In this document: piece after piece, positions 49,433 to 60,560 of the stretch
Layout: each line of letters opens with the position of its first letter
How positions within the stretch are numbered: position 1 is the first letter of the stretch
DNA from: Diadema setosum
Taxonomy: Eukaryota > Echinodermata > Echinoidea > Diadematoida > Diadematidae
NCBI RefSeq assembly: GCF_964275005.1
Contig: NC_092695.1
Location: forward strand, 10,679,697-10,743,696
Reading direction: 5' to 3'
Length of the DNA: 64,000 bases
Translations under genes and position numbers: made by a program
The notes under the pieces: generated by a model
Seen by the model: the letters and a program-made list of their open reading frames with translations, nothing else
The model's database searches: none
What the model was told of the DNA's origin: nothing

Positions 49433-50058
49433 CTGCAGAACGTACAAGAAACCAAGACAATGCAGCCCGCATTAAATGTCGATGTTTTGTATGGTTTTGT
49501 TCATTGTATGCATCACGATTGGTTCATGACAAATGGATATAATTATAGTCCGCTATAATGTTTGGAATAGCATGAACACTGATGAATATGATAAAACTCA
49601 CAAAGTCTAGTCTCAGAATTAAGTTGCTAAACGCAACAGCAATCGTTCTCTGCAAAACAAAGCTAAAAGATGTGTGCGGTAGCACTGAACATGTGTAACA
49701 CAATGTGGTATTATGTTTTCACAATTGCTCATCCAAATGATATTTACAATTATAATTATAATTATATGATGAATACATAAGCGTCAAAATCACTTGTCTA
49801 ATCTTAATATCAGCATCTGCTCACCTTCTACGCTCATAAAGAGCAGAAATAAATATAACTCGACTTCCCGGAGGTGTGGTAAGAGAATATAGAGGAATAA
49901 TTCTCCCCCTCCCCTTTCCACCCCCTGCCACTGACTTTGCCATCGTCAACCTGCTTGTATGCAGTATCAATGGCTTTTGGACATGATGGACCCGAAAGGG
50001 TTAAAAACCCAGCTGTGTTCTCGGCCAAACGGCCGCGATCTTTGTAGCAGTGGCTCAC

Positions 50059-50211
50059 CTGTGCGGCAACTGCATTGGGATTGCCGTTCGCCAGTCCCGT
50101 TTCTCTGTCCCCGAAGCTGGACGAGCCGGTCGTCCACTCGATGCGATCGTAGTTGAATATTGTGAATGAATACGTCCCGTCCGACACAAGTACAGCTTGG
50201 AAAGTGTTCAG
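50059..50211 (-). CDS. Mucin-like gene exon 4: NIDO domain, third part
   Basis: Residues 179-229, phase 0-0. Reads LNTFQAVLVSDGTYSFTIF, NYDRIEWTTG and ETGLANGNPNAVAAQ. The NTFQ.VL..DG..SF.I.NY..I.W pattern is characteristic of NIDO domains of nidogen, tectorin and MUC4-type proteins. Confidence 0.96.
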
Positions 50212-50267
50212 CTGAACAAAGCAAAATTTATTGAACAAGGTTGGAAGTATCTCAACGCGTAAAACAA

Positions 50268-50456
50268 CACTCTAAAAACGCAAATGTTGAATCAACATTT
50301 AAAAGGGCCGAGGAGTGGCAGCATTTTTGAAGTGTTGCATCTAACTTTTAAGATAACATTTTAAATGTTGAATCTAGCAGGAAAATCAACACTTTGAAAA
50401 TGTTGTCACTCCTCGGCCCTTTTAAATGCTAATTCAACATTTGTGTTTTTAGAGTG
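50268..50456. mobile_element. Palindromic MITE of 189 bp in intron 3
   Basis: Ends CACTCTAAAAAC and exact reverse complement; the arms extend about 50 bp inwards with few differences, including 'ttaaaagggccgaggagtg' paired with 'cactcctcggcccttttaa'. No coding sequence. Confidence 0.9.
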
Positions 50457-50905
50457 AACATACAAATATTTATTTGCTCTATCATGGCATAGGAAGGACT
50501 GCATATATCGAATGAATGGGCAAGATGAATCGGTCATTTATACCGATATTAGCGCACGGTAATAAAGTCATAATGATATCTTTCGGTAGAATGAGCGCTT
50601 CTGCTCAAACTTCGGCATTCTTCAAGTAGAATTTGATAAGTGAAATCTATTCATAAACACAGCCATAATCAAATCTGGATGATTTATCACTTGTTTCCTT
50701 TGGCTTAAGCAGGGTAGTTCTTTGGTGGAATAGTGAAACAATACGAGGATCAAATTTTATGTAACACTACACATCAATAGAGTAATATGAGAAAAACAAC
50801 AATGACACTTATCACCCTAAGCTATAAAGTCATGCTAAAAATAAAGACCACCTAGCAAGATGCGGATAAGAAAGATAAGGAATAGTGTCAACTTCAAGAA
50901 CTCAC

Positions 50906-51223
50906 TGGGACTATTTCGCCAGGCAACAGCTTTCGATTGTTGTAAAACGTCACATTCTCCCACGTCGCCACGAACGCAAACTTCGCGCCGAAAGGCCGGA
51001 AACGAAACTCGACGCGGAAAATGCTGGCGATCTGCTCCGTCAAATTGGCGAGGAGCTCCGTGTCATCGGTCGTCTGCCGAAACCACACATTCCCCGTCTC
51101 CTTCGACCCGTCCACGTCCGCCCAGAAGGGCGCCACCACCCGCCGATCGTCGTCCAGGGGAAAGCTGTCGGGGGTGTACTGGGATACGCTCCTGAGGAAC
51201 GATATGATACCATTCGTGTTGAC
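50906..51223 (-). CDS. Mucin-like gene exon 3: NIDO domain, second part
   Basis: Residues 73-178, phase 0-0 (GATAG acceptor, GTGAGT donor). Reads VNTNGIISFLRSVSQYTPDS, DDDRRVVAPFWADVDG, VWFRQTTDD and AFVATWENVTFYN. The 'V..NG.ISF', 'APFWADVD' and 'ATW..V' blocks are the diagnostic core of NIDO. Confidence 0.96.
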
Positions 51224-51296
51224 CTATCGTTGAGAGATTGAAAAAACAAACAAACCACAGCAACAGTCATCTCCAACGCAAGAACATTTTGCTGCT

Positions 51297-51726
51297 TAAA
51301 GGGGATGTCTTGTAACTGATCAATGGGAATGAGTGGGAATGTTGGGGGATGATTGTTCTAATCCTTGTTGGATTCATCTAACAGTACATTATATATCTAT
51401 TGTGTGAAAATTATTTGCTTCAGAATGGTCTCATATTCAAGTAATGTGCAGTTCAATGTTTCCAGGTTAGCATGCCTGAACAGTGTCGGGGCGATCATTA
51501 ACGACCCGTTAACAATCGCCCCGACACTGTACGGGCAGCGACGCATGCTAACCTGGAAACATTGAACTGCACATTACTTGAATGTGAGACCATTCTGAAG
51601 CAAATAATTTTCATACAACAATAGATATGTAATGTACTCTTAAATGAATCCCATAAGGACTGGAACAATCATCCCCGAGCATTCCCACTCATTCCCACTG
51701 ATCAGTTACTAACCATCCTCCTTAAC
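51297..51726. mobile_element. Foldback element with arms of about 195 bp, in intron 2
   Basis: Nearly perfect long palindrome centred near 51508. Examples are 'caatgtttccaggttagcat' against 'atgctaacctggaaacattg' and 'gtgtcggggcgat' against 'atcgccccgacac'. The short centre includes 'cattaacgacccgttaa'. No coding sequence. Confidence 0.95.
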
Positions 51727-52173
51727 CAAAGTATACACACGTACGCTGCTGTACTATGGTTCATAGCAAGTCAAACGCATATTCCCCATTGTTTGATACT
51801 TCCGGCATGGAAAGTCTGATCCTTCCTGTCCACTGCAATTAGATAATAACGCGACATGAACACACAACTTGGTAATGTCTTTGTCCAAGCTTTACCATAA
51901 TATCACAATATCATGTGTAAGCAATACAGATATGTTTACATTGGCTGGCCAAACTACCCTGCCCTGGATAATATACATGTATCTGGTTTAAATTGCAAAC
52001 GCTAAAAACTCGATAAAAGAAAGAGACGTAATAGTCAAAATCATACAGAAGAACCACTTGAGACATTAAAGAAACAGTACATGAACTTTGACCAATGGTT
52101 GATATCAACACACTTCATGGTACATGTAGTTATTTTGACAAAAATAAAAAATTGAGAAGTTTAGAAAACTTAC

Positions 52174-52307
52174 TATTAAGAATTCATGATTTTGATCAAA
52201 GTAAGGAAACTCAAGATCCAGCTCAATTTCTCCAGATCCGCCATCGTCGTTACTTGGCAACCTTGAGTCCCCGACAGACTCTCCGTAAGGGTAGAGAATA
52301 TCGCCTG
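52174..52307 (-). CDS. Mucin-like gene exon 2: mature N-terminus and start of NIDO
   Basis: Residues 28-72, phase 1 in and 0 out. After acceptor TTTCCCAG it reads AGDILYPYGESVGDSRLPSN and continues to FDQNHEFLI. The 'LYPYG...GD..LP..DD' start is shared by nidogen, alpha-tectorin, SNED1 and MUC4-like proteins. Of two adjacent AG acceptors only the one before 52307 keeps this frame. Confidence 0.95.
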
Positions 52308-52549
52308 CTGGGAAAGATGTATAGATGACTTTTAATTATTATTTTTTAAACATAAATGTACATCATAAATGAGTATGAAAAGTAATGCATTAAAAGTATC
52401 ATGAATAAGAGTAATAGCACAGAAGCATTCTGAAAAGTGAAATGTGAAAACTATGTTATATGGAGATTCTTTAATGACTAACGGACGGACGTGCATGAAA
52501 TAGTGTTCCGCCAAGCATACAGAAGTTTTAATAGACCTGAGCAAACCCT

Positions 52550-53760
52550 CAAAATGCCGAACTCAGATAGACCCCGACGAGACAAAGATATCCAGAATGC
52601 TATCGAGAAGATATTTGTCGACGACAAATTTGTCTCAAAACTATAGTAAAATCCATCGAAACTCTATGTCCACCTCCATAATTCCTTCTGTAAGGAACTG
52701 AAAGAATCACTGCAGTTCGACATCGAAAACCAAGACGCTCAGATTTCCTCACTTTCATAAAAAGTGCTGGACCTCCAGGCCGACATGGACGAGGCAGAGT
52801 AATACTCAAGGAAATTTGCCTGATATTTGCCGGTATAGAGGAGAACAGCAACGAGTGCACCGACGACTTCATCCTCGACATTTGCAGCGACAGCCTACGA
52901 ATCGACATCAAGAGCAGCGATATAGACAAAAGTTGTTGTCTGGATCCCGTCCTGGAGAAAAGTGGCGCCAACGAGAACAGAAGGGTAAAACGCCATCGGC
53001 ACATCATCGTAAAGTTTGCCAGCTATCGCACGAGAGAGAGAGAGAGAGAGAGAAGAGAGAGAGGGTCTACAGCTCACGATTCGATCTGCGGAAGAAAGGT
53101 ATGAACAACATGTATGTACATCAACGAAAACCTCACGAAAGAGCGATAACGGCTGGTTTGGAAACTGAAAAAGGAGCCTGAAGAAAGTCCCCCACAAGCT
53201 CTGGACGCAAGATGGTAGGATCCTCGTCAAAACACGTACCGGTGAACGAGTTACCATCACGAGGGAAAGCCGTCTCCATAAAGTCGTAGAGTGAACATTA
53301 CATTTTGAACTTTTGAACTCTTCAGTGTATTTTATAAGATGATTCAGGACATAGAGACTATTCTGTGTCACCTTAGAAATCTAGGATCGTGTTGTATTCA
53401 ATTTTGTATGGGGGATTTGCATCATGCACCAATTTTCCTAGGTATAAAGGAATGTAAACTGCTCATCTGAATATCAGAAGTTTGAGATGCAAGAAGGATG
53501 ATTTGTTTCAATTCTTACGACAAAATCCACATATGATATCGAGATCAGAAACTTAGCTTGACGATTGTATTCACTTTAATGTAATATCAGTTGATGGTTA
53601 TAAGATAGAAAGGAAAGACAGGGGGTCAATTAGTGGGATGTGTTGTATGGTACATCAGAGAAGAGATTATCATTTAAGGAGAATCGACTTAGAGTTTGAC
53701 AACGTCGAAATTTTGTGGATCGAAATAGGTATGACATCTAAGAGACCTATATAGGTGTGG
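52550..53760 (+). mobile_element. Decayed LINE: ORF1 fragment and start of endonuclease ORF
   Basis: Plus-strand pieces read FAGIEENSNECTDDFILDIC and DIDKSCCLDPV, then RHIIVKF, and in another frame NENLTKER and KKEPEESPPQALDARW, all typical of ORF1 of L2/CR1-like LINEs. From about 53458, SLRCKKDDLFQFLRQNPH and SETWLDDCIHF, then VDGYKIERKDRGS and FDNVEILWIEI, match the beginning of an apurinic-type endonuclease domain. Internal stops and frameshifts make it a dead, truncated copy. Confidence 0.8.
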
Positions 53761-53990
53761 TATTATATCGTTAACCTGGGAATACTGATGTTTTCTTTGA
53801 ATATCTGGAAGATTGCATTGACAAGATGGACAACGTTACGGACGATATAATACTCGTGAAAAGGACTGTTGGCATGAAAGAGGAAATGAGAAGGATAGGA
53901 AGAAGTGAGAAAGTGAGCGAGAGTATTCTTTCTAGAGTGTGTGCAGTCCTAAAAAGGACTGTGAACCAGAGTAGAGTGTGGAACAAGGGG

Positions 53991-54063
53991 AAGGACTCGA
54001 CGTTTCGGACAGTTGACTGTTCGTCCTCAGGAGTCAGTCAACTGTCCGAAACGTTGAGTCCTT
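53991..54063. repeat. Hairpin with 29-bp arms
   Basis: Arms 53991-54019 and 54035-54063 match at 28 of 29 positions around a 15-nt loop; the core is 'gtttcggacagttgactg'. It lies just downstream of the LINE fragment and may be part of another dispersed repeat. Confidence 0.9.
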
Positions 54064-54228
54064 CTCAAGCTCCAACAAAAGAGTGACAAATTGAACGCTT
54101 TTTTCATTTCTATATCTTTTTATTCTTCTTTTTATTCATTATCTTTTTGTTGTTTACAATGGCGTAATATGAGTCCACGTTAGTCTCCGAGGTGCAATGA
54201 GCAAGTTAAAAAAAACTAGCTTTTAACA

Positions 54229-54324
<96 letters not shown>

Positions 54325-54325
54325 T
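54229..54325. repeat. Compound (ATT)n-(AGT)n microsatellite
   Basis: About 16 ATT units switch to about 16 AGT units. Confidence 0.95.
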
Positions 54326-56224
54326 TTGTCATCCTGGCTTTAAGATATTGGCGTGTCAAGCCAATTTGATAACGATTTGTTTGTTTGTTTGTTTGTTACC
54401 TTAATCAAGAAGCCTACTAGGCCACGTAAAACGTTTTTAATTCCGCAGCGCTAAATTGCTTCTTTTTTTTCCTGCCTTTATATTGGGTCTACCACGGCAC
54501 TGGAAATTTGTGAAAGTGTGCTATCTTTGCGTATTGTGCATATGTAATAAATAACGCCTACAAATTCTCTGACGTAAAAAAAAAGTGGCTAAAAAGATAA
54601 TAAAAGGGGCACGGTAACGTTTATTTGGCAGACAGGGCAATTACTGGAAGTACCATCAAGCGGTGTACTCCACTGTCTGCTCGCTTCAAATATAGCCATT
54701 GACGGAAACGCTATAAAAAGATTGTGTCCGGACGAAATTTGCACACTCCAGTAACTCCTATTTGCAATCAAGAATGCTAAGCCAAGGAGCTGGACAAACG
54801 CACTCGCATTCACTCTTATTGAACTAAACCATTACATACGAAGAAAAAAAAACCAAAGGAAAGAATGGAAAAGAGAAGTTATATTCCCTGCGTCTCGCTA
54901 TGAAAGCAAGTTCTATTTGATTAGTCATCCTGATGCAATGGGTAAACGCTGTGACGTGATCTCGCTCTGTCCTTTCAAGGTAAACGAAACAGATCAAAAC
55001 GATGCTATTTGGTATCTGTCGCCCCTCCTTTGTCGGCCCAGAACGTGCAGACGAGAGGACGGTGGAAGGGCGTCCCCGTTTGTTTCGGTGTTTGCAGCAT
55101 ATATCTTAGTACAATTATACATCTACGGTTTATACCGAGAAGGCGTAATGCATTATTTGCTAAATCGTCTCGCTTTCCGAGTTCGACCAAAGTATCCCAT
55201 GTCTCTATGATAATACATGATGGTATGTCACTGGGTCACATTCTTTGTGTACTTAGTAAAATGTGACAGCGCTGATCTCTCTGAGTGCGAGAAATGCTTT
55301 CTACGGATACTTGATGAAGAGATTGCCAAATAGTCTTAATAATGAAGACGATGTTGAATAAACAATAGAGTTTTGATCGCTTGCTTGATGAATAATCTAA
55401 ATATATATATATATATATCCAGAATTGGGGTACAAGCGGTTACCCGGGTGATGAACCCTCCTCCTCCTGTTTGTTTCTGTTGTTGTTCTTTTGTTTGTTC
55501 TATATCAATATACTTATTGCCCTCTGTATTTTGGAACTATATGTTGGAAATGGTAAATATGACAGTAACGTTTATGAAGACTTATTAGACGCTTTTAAAA
55601 CGAACGAGATTTGTAAGACGTACTATTGGGCCGCGGAACTTGTGGGTTGTTTTTTTTTTTAAGTGTGTGCGTGTGTGTGTGTGGGGGGGGGGGGGTGCGG
55701 GGGAGGGGGTGTTGCAGACCTTTTGAGGATCAAGGGTTAATGGTACTCCTCCTCTCCATCCTTTATGAATGACAGGCGCGTTGTATCGTTGTGTAAAGCA
55801 AACACAATTTGTAAAATGGATGGGGTAGTAATGAGCCTTCCAAGACCAGCCCTCCTGTTTGCATCATTATTCGCCATATCGGGCATATATGGGACATATT
55901 TTTATCGAACCCTGATCTTGGCACCTTTCCTACTGCAGTATTGGGGGGGGGGGGGACTGTGCATCATGTCCTTTGAAAATAATTTTAAATCTTCAGAAGC
56001 GTGCAATAAGAATTATAAAGAACTCAAAACCACATTCGCATTCTACTCATCTGTTCGGGAAGCTAAATCTTTTGAAAATATCAGATATTAACAAGACTAA
56101 CTGTTTGTTTTATGTATCTATATACAAATGATATGATGCATTGTTTTTTGTTTTGTTTTGTTTTTTCAATTTTTATATAAGTAATGAGGTAAATTATACT
56201 GTACAAGACAGGCGGATAATTTGA

Positions 56225-56500
56225 AACTATACTACCCAAGTTTAAGCATGGGTTTTCGCGATGTACAATAAGGCTTTTCGGCCCAAACATGTGGAATAGT
56301 CTTCCAAATTCTATTAGGAAATGTGTTCTTACGTCTACATTTGAGATATACAATAAGATATTTCGGGCCAAAAATGTGGAATAGTCTCCCAAATTTTATT
56401 AGGCATTGTGCTTTTATGTCTACATTCAAAAGAAAACATAGAGAATATATTGTACAACCATGTACATGTAATCCTCCCTTCCTGTTATAGACCCAATAGT
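56225..56500 (+). mobile_element. LINE ORF2 end, internally duplicated
   Basis: One frame reads GPNMWNSLPNSIRKCVLTST, and about 90 bp later NVEWNSLPN-like sequence recurs with a second STFKRKHREYI. WNSLP..IR....FK is the usual last block of non-LTR retrotransposon ORF2. Two tandem copies of the same block are fused. Non-functional. Confidence 0.7.
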
Positions 56501-57009
56501 ATTGACTCCATGTTGATAAATTTTGTTTTGTTTTGTTATGACGTATATTCTCTTGGCTTTAATTTATCTATACATATAACCGTTATTTTTTATTAGGGGA
56601 GAAGCCTTGACAAGTAATGGTCTTTGTTTCTTCCTCCACACTTTGTGTAAGATATAACTTCCATGCTGTTTTGTATACTGTTTATTCTTTTTACTTAAGT
56701 TGTTGTGCATGTTGTGGGAATAAACGGAAATAGAAACGAAATATATATAGTCAGCATAACAACAATGGCAAAGAGCAAAACGTCCAGCCAAATTTTCAAA
56801 ATGAACACTGATATCACGTTATTTTTGGAAAATAATTGTGCCGTTTGAGACAAACTTTTGATTTCCATTTTCCTTCATTGATAGTCTTTGCATGAAAATT
56901 TCGCTGCATGTGTGAATAGAACTATTTAATGCATGGTGCATGCCATGATAAGGGTAATGTTAATGATGACAGTGATAGTGATAATAATGACAATGATGAT
57001 AAAGATAGT

Positions 57010-57085
57010 TAGGAAAATGTCAATGAAAATGTCAATGTCAAGGTTAATGTCAATGTTAATGTCAATGAAAATGTCAATGTTACAT
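57010..57085. repeat. (AATGTC)n-like hexamer minisatellite
   Basis: Alternating aatgtc/aatgaa/aatgtt words in a short array. Confidence 0.85.
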
Positions 57086-59966
57086 TATACGAATTATTCC
57101 CCTTAACATAGTGTTAGATTCAGTCTTTCTTTTTACCTCTGAAATCAAACCCTATGCTGGTTTTTACATCAAATATAAATTCCACAGTCACGATCAGAAT
57201 GCCTCACGTGTCATCATTTTGTTGTTGTCGTCTTATAAAAATTCTTATCAAAATTTATATTATTGTAGTACCGATGCAACAACATCTAAAAGTATCTTGT
57301 ATTAAATGGATTTCACTTCCATCAGCAAAAGAAAAAAAAAATGTATTAAAATCAATTTTATAAAGGTGTCTTACCGTTCGAAAGACAGTTATCGTGTATT
57401 GCAACGATATTATGAATTTTCATCACTGAAGCGGCCAGAACGCATATACCGCTCTCACTTAGTGACTCCGGAACCGACCTTGTTCTAAATGGCAATTTAT
57501 TTCCCTGGGGTGAAATCCCAAACTAGAACTACCAAATGATATTAGTACATACTAATTAGCTGATTGATTCTCCGTAATAAGGAAGAAGATAGCCAATTTC
57601 TACGACATCGTCAAATAATCATGTCGCATTCTATTAACTGCGTGTTAGCGACGACATTATCAAATACACCATCTATGCCCGGTTCTCTTGAAACAATAAA
57701 CAACAACAACATCAACGATAGCAGCAACAGCAATATTAACAGCGGCTACAACAGTCACACTATCAGTCAAGACCTAAGATAAGTAAGCCAAATGAAGTAA
57801 ATTTGCGGCGATTATGTGAAGATACCACTACTCCCTTTCCCTAGCGTAGGCTTTTATATTATCTTGATCTAAAACTGATGCACACCATTTTCAGTCATAT
57901 CGAGAGCTTGACCTACATAAACATACACTTGTACGAGTAACGCCTTGATTACCTTCAGAACAAAACAGGGCTTGTCGCTTTTTCGAGGTCACTGAACAAG
58001 CAAGTAATCGATAATCCGTTATCCACTAGCAGGTGCAATTTGGGCATGATAATCATTCATACAAGAAAGTGAATGTGTATTCGTTTGTGCATGTGGACAT
58101 GACTGTGGTTATATCTGATGTGTGTTTATTCCATATCCAATATACCTAAACAGGCTTTGACGCTGCTTATACAGAGCAACTATTCATTTACTATGACTGA
58201 AAACACATATAAATTGGAGCCATTGATATCTTTGATAATTCGTACTCAGTAGGATGAATATGATTAAGAACTTGGCATAATAGGCGGGAAATTAGAGTTG
58301 GAAGTGATTAAAAAAATTGTCTTATAATTCCCCTTGCTGCACGGAGGTCATTTTTACCAGGTGCACAGGTCACGAAGAATGGTACAAAATGAAACAAAAA
58401 GTATTCACAATGCTGCAAGGTCTTAGATCATACGACAATAACAATACAGTATATAAGAATTTTAAATCTGACGCCATTACTTGAATGAAAACAAAAACCC
58501 CACAAAAACACGAAGTATGTTTTCTCTCCCAGTATTATTATTGCGAGCATATTGAATCAATACATGCTATTGTGCTCCTCCCTCCGGGTTGCTCGCCAGC
58601 TGTGGTCAGCGAGTTATCAAAACCGTCACCCTACGATTCAGGTGAGAAGAAGAAAAACACCGATGTTTGGACAGTCATCTCGCTCGAAAGTGTTCTTGGT
58701 GCCAGAGACATATTATTTGCTTTATAGATAGAGTCACACTCCATCTCGGAGCACTCGTCCCTACAAATTTCTTGAGATGGAGCTCCAAACTGGCGTCATG
58801 TGAACGAGAAATAATGTTTTCATAAATTTTGACCCTGAACTGCGTGATTTCGAAGAAAGTTTGCCGATTTGTCACAGTCTGCTGTACTGCATGTGGCATG
58901 CAGGGGAAATGGCGATACGATAAAACCTTAATAAACTTTGGCAAAACTTTATGACACTTAATAATATAGATTTAGGGACAAGGAATTTATAATACTTTAT
59001 GACTGAATCGCAGCAACGTTTATTAGTACACCCACTATGGAGATGAAGAAATAAGGAAGTATGGAAATAAACGTAAATACCAGTATAATGTAAATAAAAT
59101 ATAGCCGTGCGCCAGAGCGTGCATTTTACGTGTGTGATGAATATATGACTGTATTCATACATGTGTATTTACATAACGATTGTCCAATACATTTATATTG
59201 CGTGTAATGAATGGCGAATGATATCGGAGTTGGGACGTCTATGTAGATATTAGTATACGTTTGATAAAAAAAAAAAAAACTGTGAAGAGGAAGATAAATG
59301 GCGAAGATGCAGTCGGAACGATAAGACGATCACATTAAATTTGATGGCGATCATGTTACCAAAATAACTTCGCAGAATTTTATCATAATATCAGTCGATA
59401 TATTATTTGGGGGTGAATGATGCTTTGGTAACTTCATTCTGCCCGATTAAAACATGTGGATGAAAAACATGGCATGTAAAACATGACAAAAATTACAAGC
59501 TAATATGACACGACTGCAATATTGCAAATATTTGGTTGGTGACGATGAATGAATGTTGATAGCAATTACAGGATACGTAATGTCATTCAGACGAATCATT
59601 CACAATCGAAACTACAATATTTATAGAAAGTCGAAGAAATTATTGCGTAATTCACCAGCTCATGCTGTTAAAATAACAAATATGTGTGTATTAGTAGGCC
59701 TACTTAGGCCTACGGTAGGTATAGCTTCCTTGGAGCTGCGAATGGGATTACTGCAACAAGCAACAAGCAACTTGAAAATTAATTGAAATTGCTGTAGCCT
59801 CATTAAGTGCCAAATGATATAGAAGTATTAAATCTTAATCCAGTGGATGTTTCTAATTAGCGAACAACAATATAATTGCTTGGAAGTGTGCATCTACATA
59901 GCAACTGTATGGTGGAAAACAAAATAAAGCAACTTTCTTACACATTAACTCATCTATGTGGCTTAC

Positions 59967-60048
59967 CTGCTTGATGGGACTGTCTACACAACGTCACCGT
60001 GAGCATGAAAATTAGCATTGAAGTCTGACAAGTTCGCGAGGAATCCAT
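59967..60048 (-). CDS. Mucin-like gene exon 1: signal peptide
   Basis: ATG at 60048 (context aagATGg) gives MDSSRTCQTSMLIFMLTVTL, then CRQSHQA, and a GTAAGC donor in phase 1 matching exon 2. The basic/polar n-region, hydrophobic core SMLIFMLTVTLC and small residues near the junction form a secretion signal. It is short and 7.7 kb from exon 2, but phase and position fit. Confidence 0.82.
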
Positions 60049-60560
60049 CTTAAGCCGATGAATACAGTATAAACACGGACCTCAGCTATTCACAGTCTTG
60101 TCTGTCAAATCAATGGACATACTAAAAAGACACAAGGTCCAACATTCACCAAGAAACCCTTATCAAGTAACGCAGGACATATATCTAATCAAAATTTGGA
60201 CCGATCACCACGTAGCTTTCATTCCATACATTCATTTGGGAACTCTAGTCGACTGCATGATATTGAATCCTGTGCAATTTATTTAGAACGGAATTCTCCT
60301 TCGCTGGGAGGTGGTATTTTGTCCACCTGTTGTGCCTTCCGCTGTTCCGTTGTTACGCTCAGCAGCGGTTTCTCTTTTGGCGTGTGTGCGTTCCAATGGG
60401 TTGCTTACTCACTAGGGCGCTCTGGACCTACTGATGCATTTTCCTGCAGTGAGAAAGCACTCCTCGCATGCATGGTTCGGAACAATGGACGATATATCAC
60501 CGAGAGCATTGTCTCCGGACGGGAGCCGTTACATTTAAATTGGAGGTAGGGCGTAGACAC
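60049..60560 (-). promoter_or_regulatory. 5-prime flank of the mucin-like gene
   Basis: Sequence directly upstream of the signal-peptide exon; it must contain the 5-prime UTR and probably the promoter unless a non-coding exon exists. A TTTATAC word lies about 30 bp before the ATG and cannot be taken as a TATA box. A 117-codon plus-strand frame here looks like a chance frame. Confidence 0.3.

Larger units (their letters stand above)
52308..59966 (-). other. Intron 1 of the mucin-like gene (7.7 kb)
   Basis: Contains LINE fragments, a 29-bp-arm hairpin and microsatellites, listed separately. No further coding exon was recognised; short frames elsewhere, for example 55765-56091, have no support. 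Confidence 0.7.
25831..60048 (-). other. Gene span: NIDO-AMOP-VWD-sushi transmembrane (MUC4/SUSD2-like) protein
   Basis: Seventeen coding exons on the minus strand join in phase at every junction into about 1332 codons. Order: signal peptide (1-27), NIDO domain (about 28-285), an E-set/IPT-like region (287-372), a fibronectin-like spacer (373-485), AMOP (about 500-690), VWD (about 697-905), a linker, a sushi/CCP module (977-1033), a transmembrane helix (1043-1069) and a cytoplasmic tail. NIDO-AMOP-VWD is the conserved core of MUC4; AMOP-VWD-sushi-TM is that of SUSD2. Invertebrate relatives carrying both sets are usually called mucin-like proteins. They act at the cell surface in adhesion and signalling; a specific role here is inference. 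Exons 2-15 are packed in 13 kb, while the first intron (7.7 kb) and the introns around the tail exons (3.4 and 9.2 kb) are large. The mRNA may extend further 3-prime if exon 17 is spliced. Confidence 0.9.

Noticed and set aside
60196..60549. 117-codon plus-strand frame upstream of the receptor gene
   Set aside because: No recognisable domain, unusual composition, lies in the divergent flank of the minus-strand first exon; no splice or polyadenylation context.
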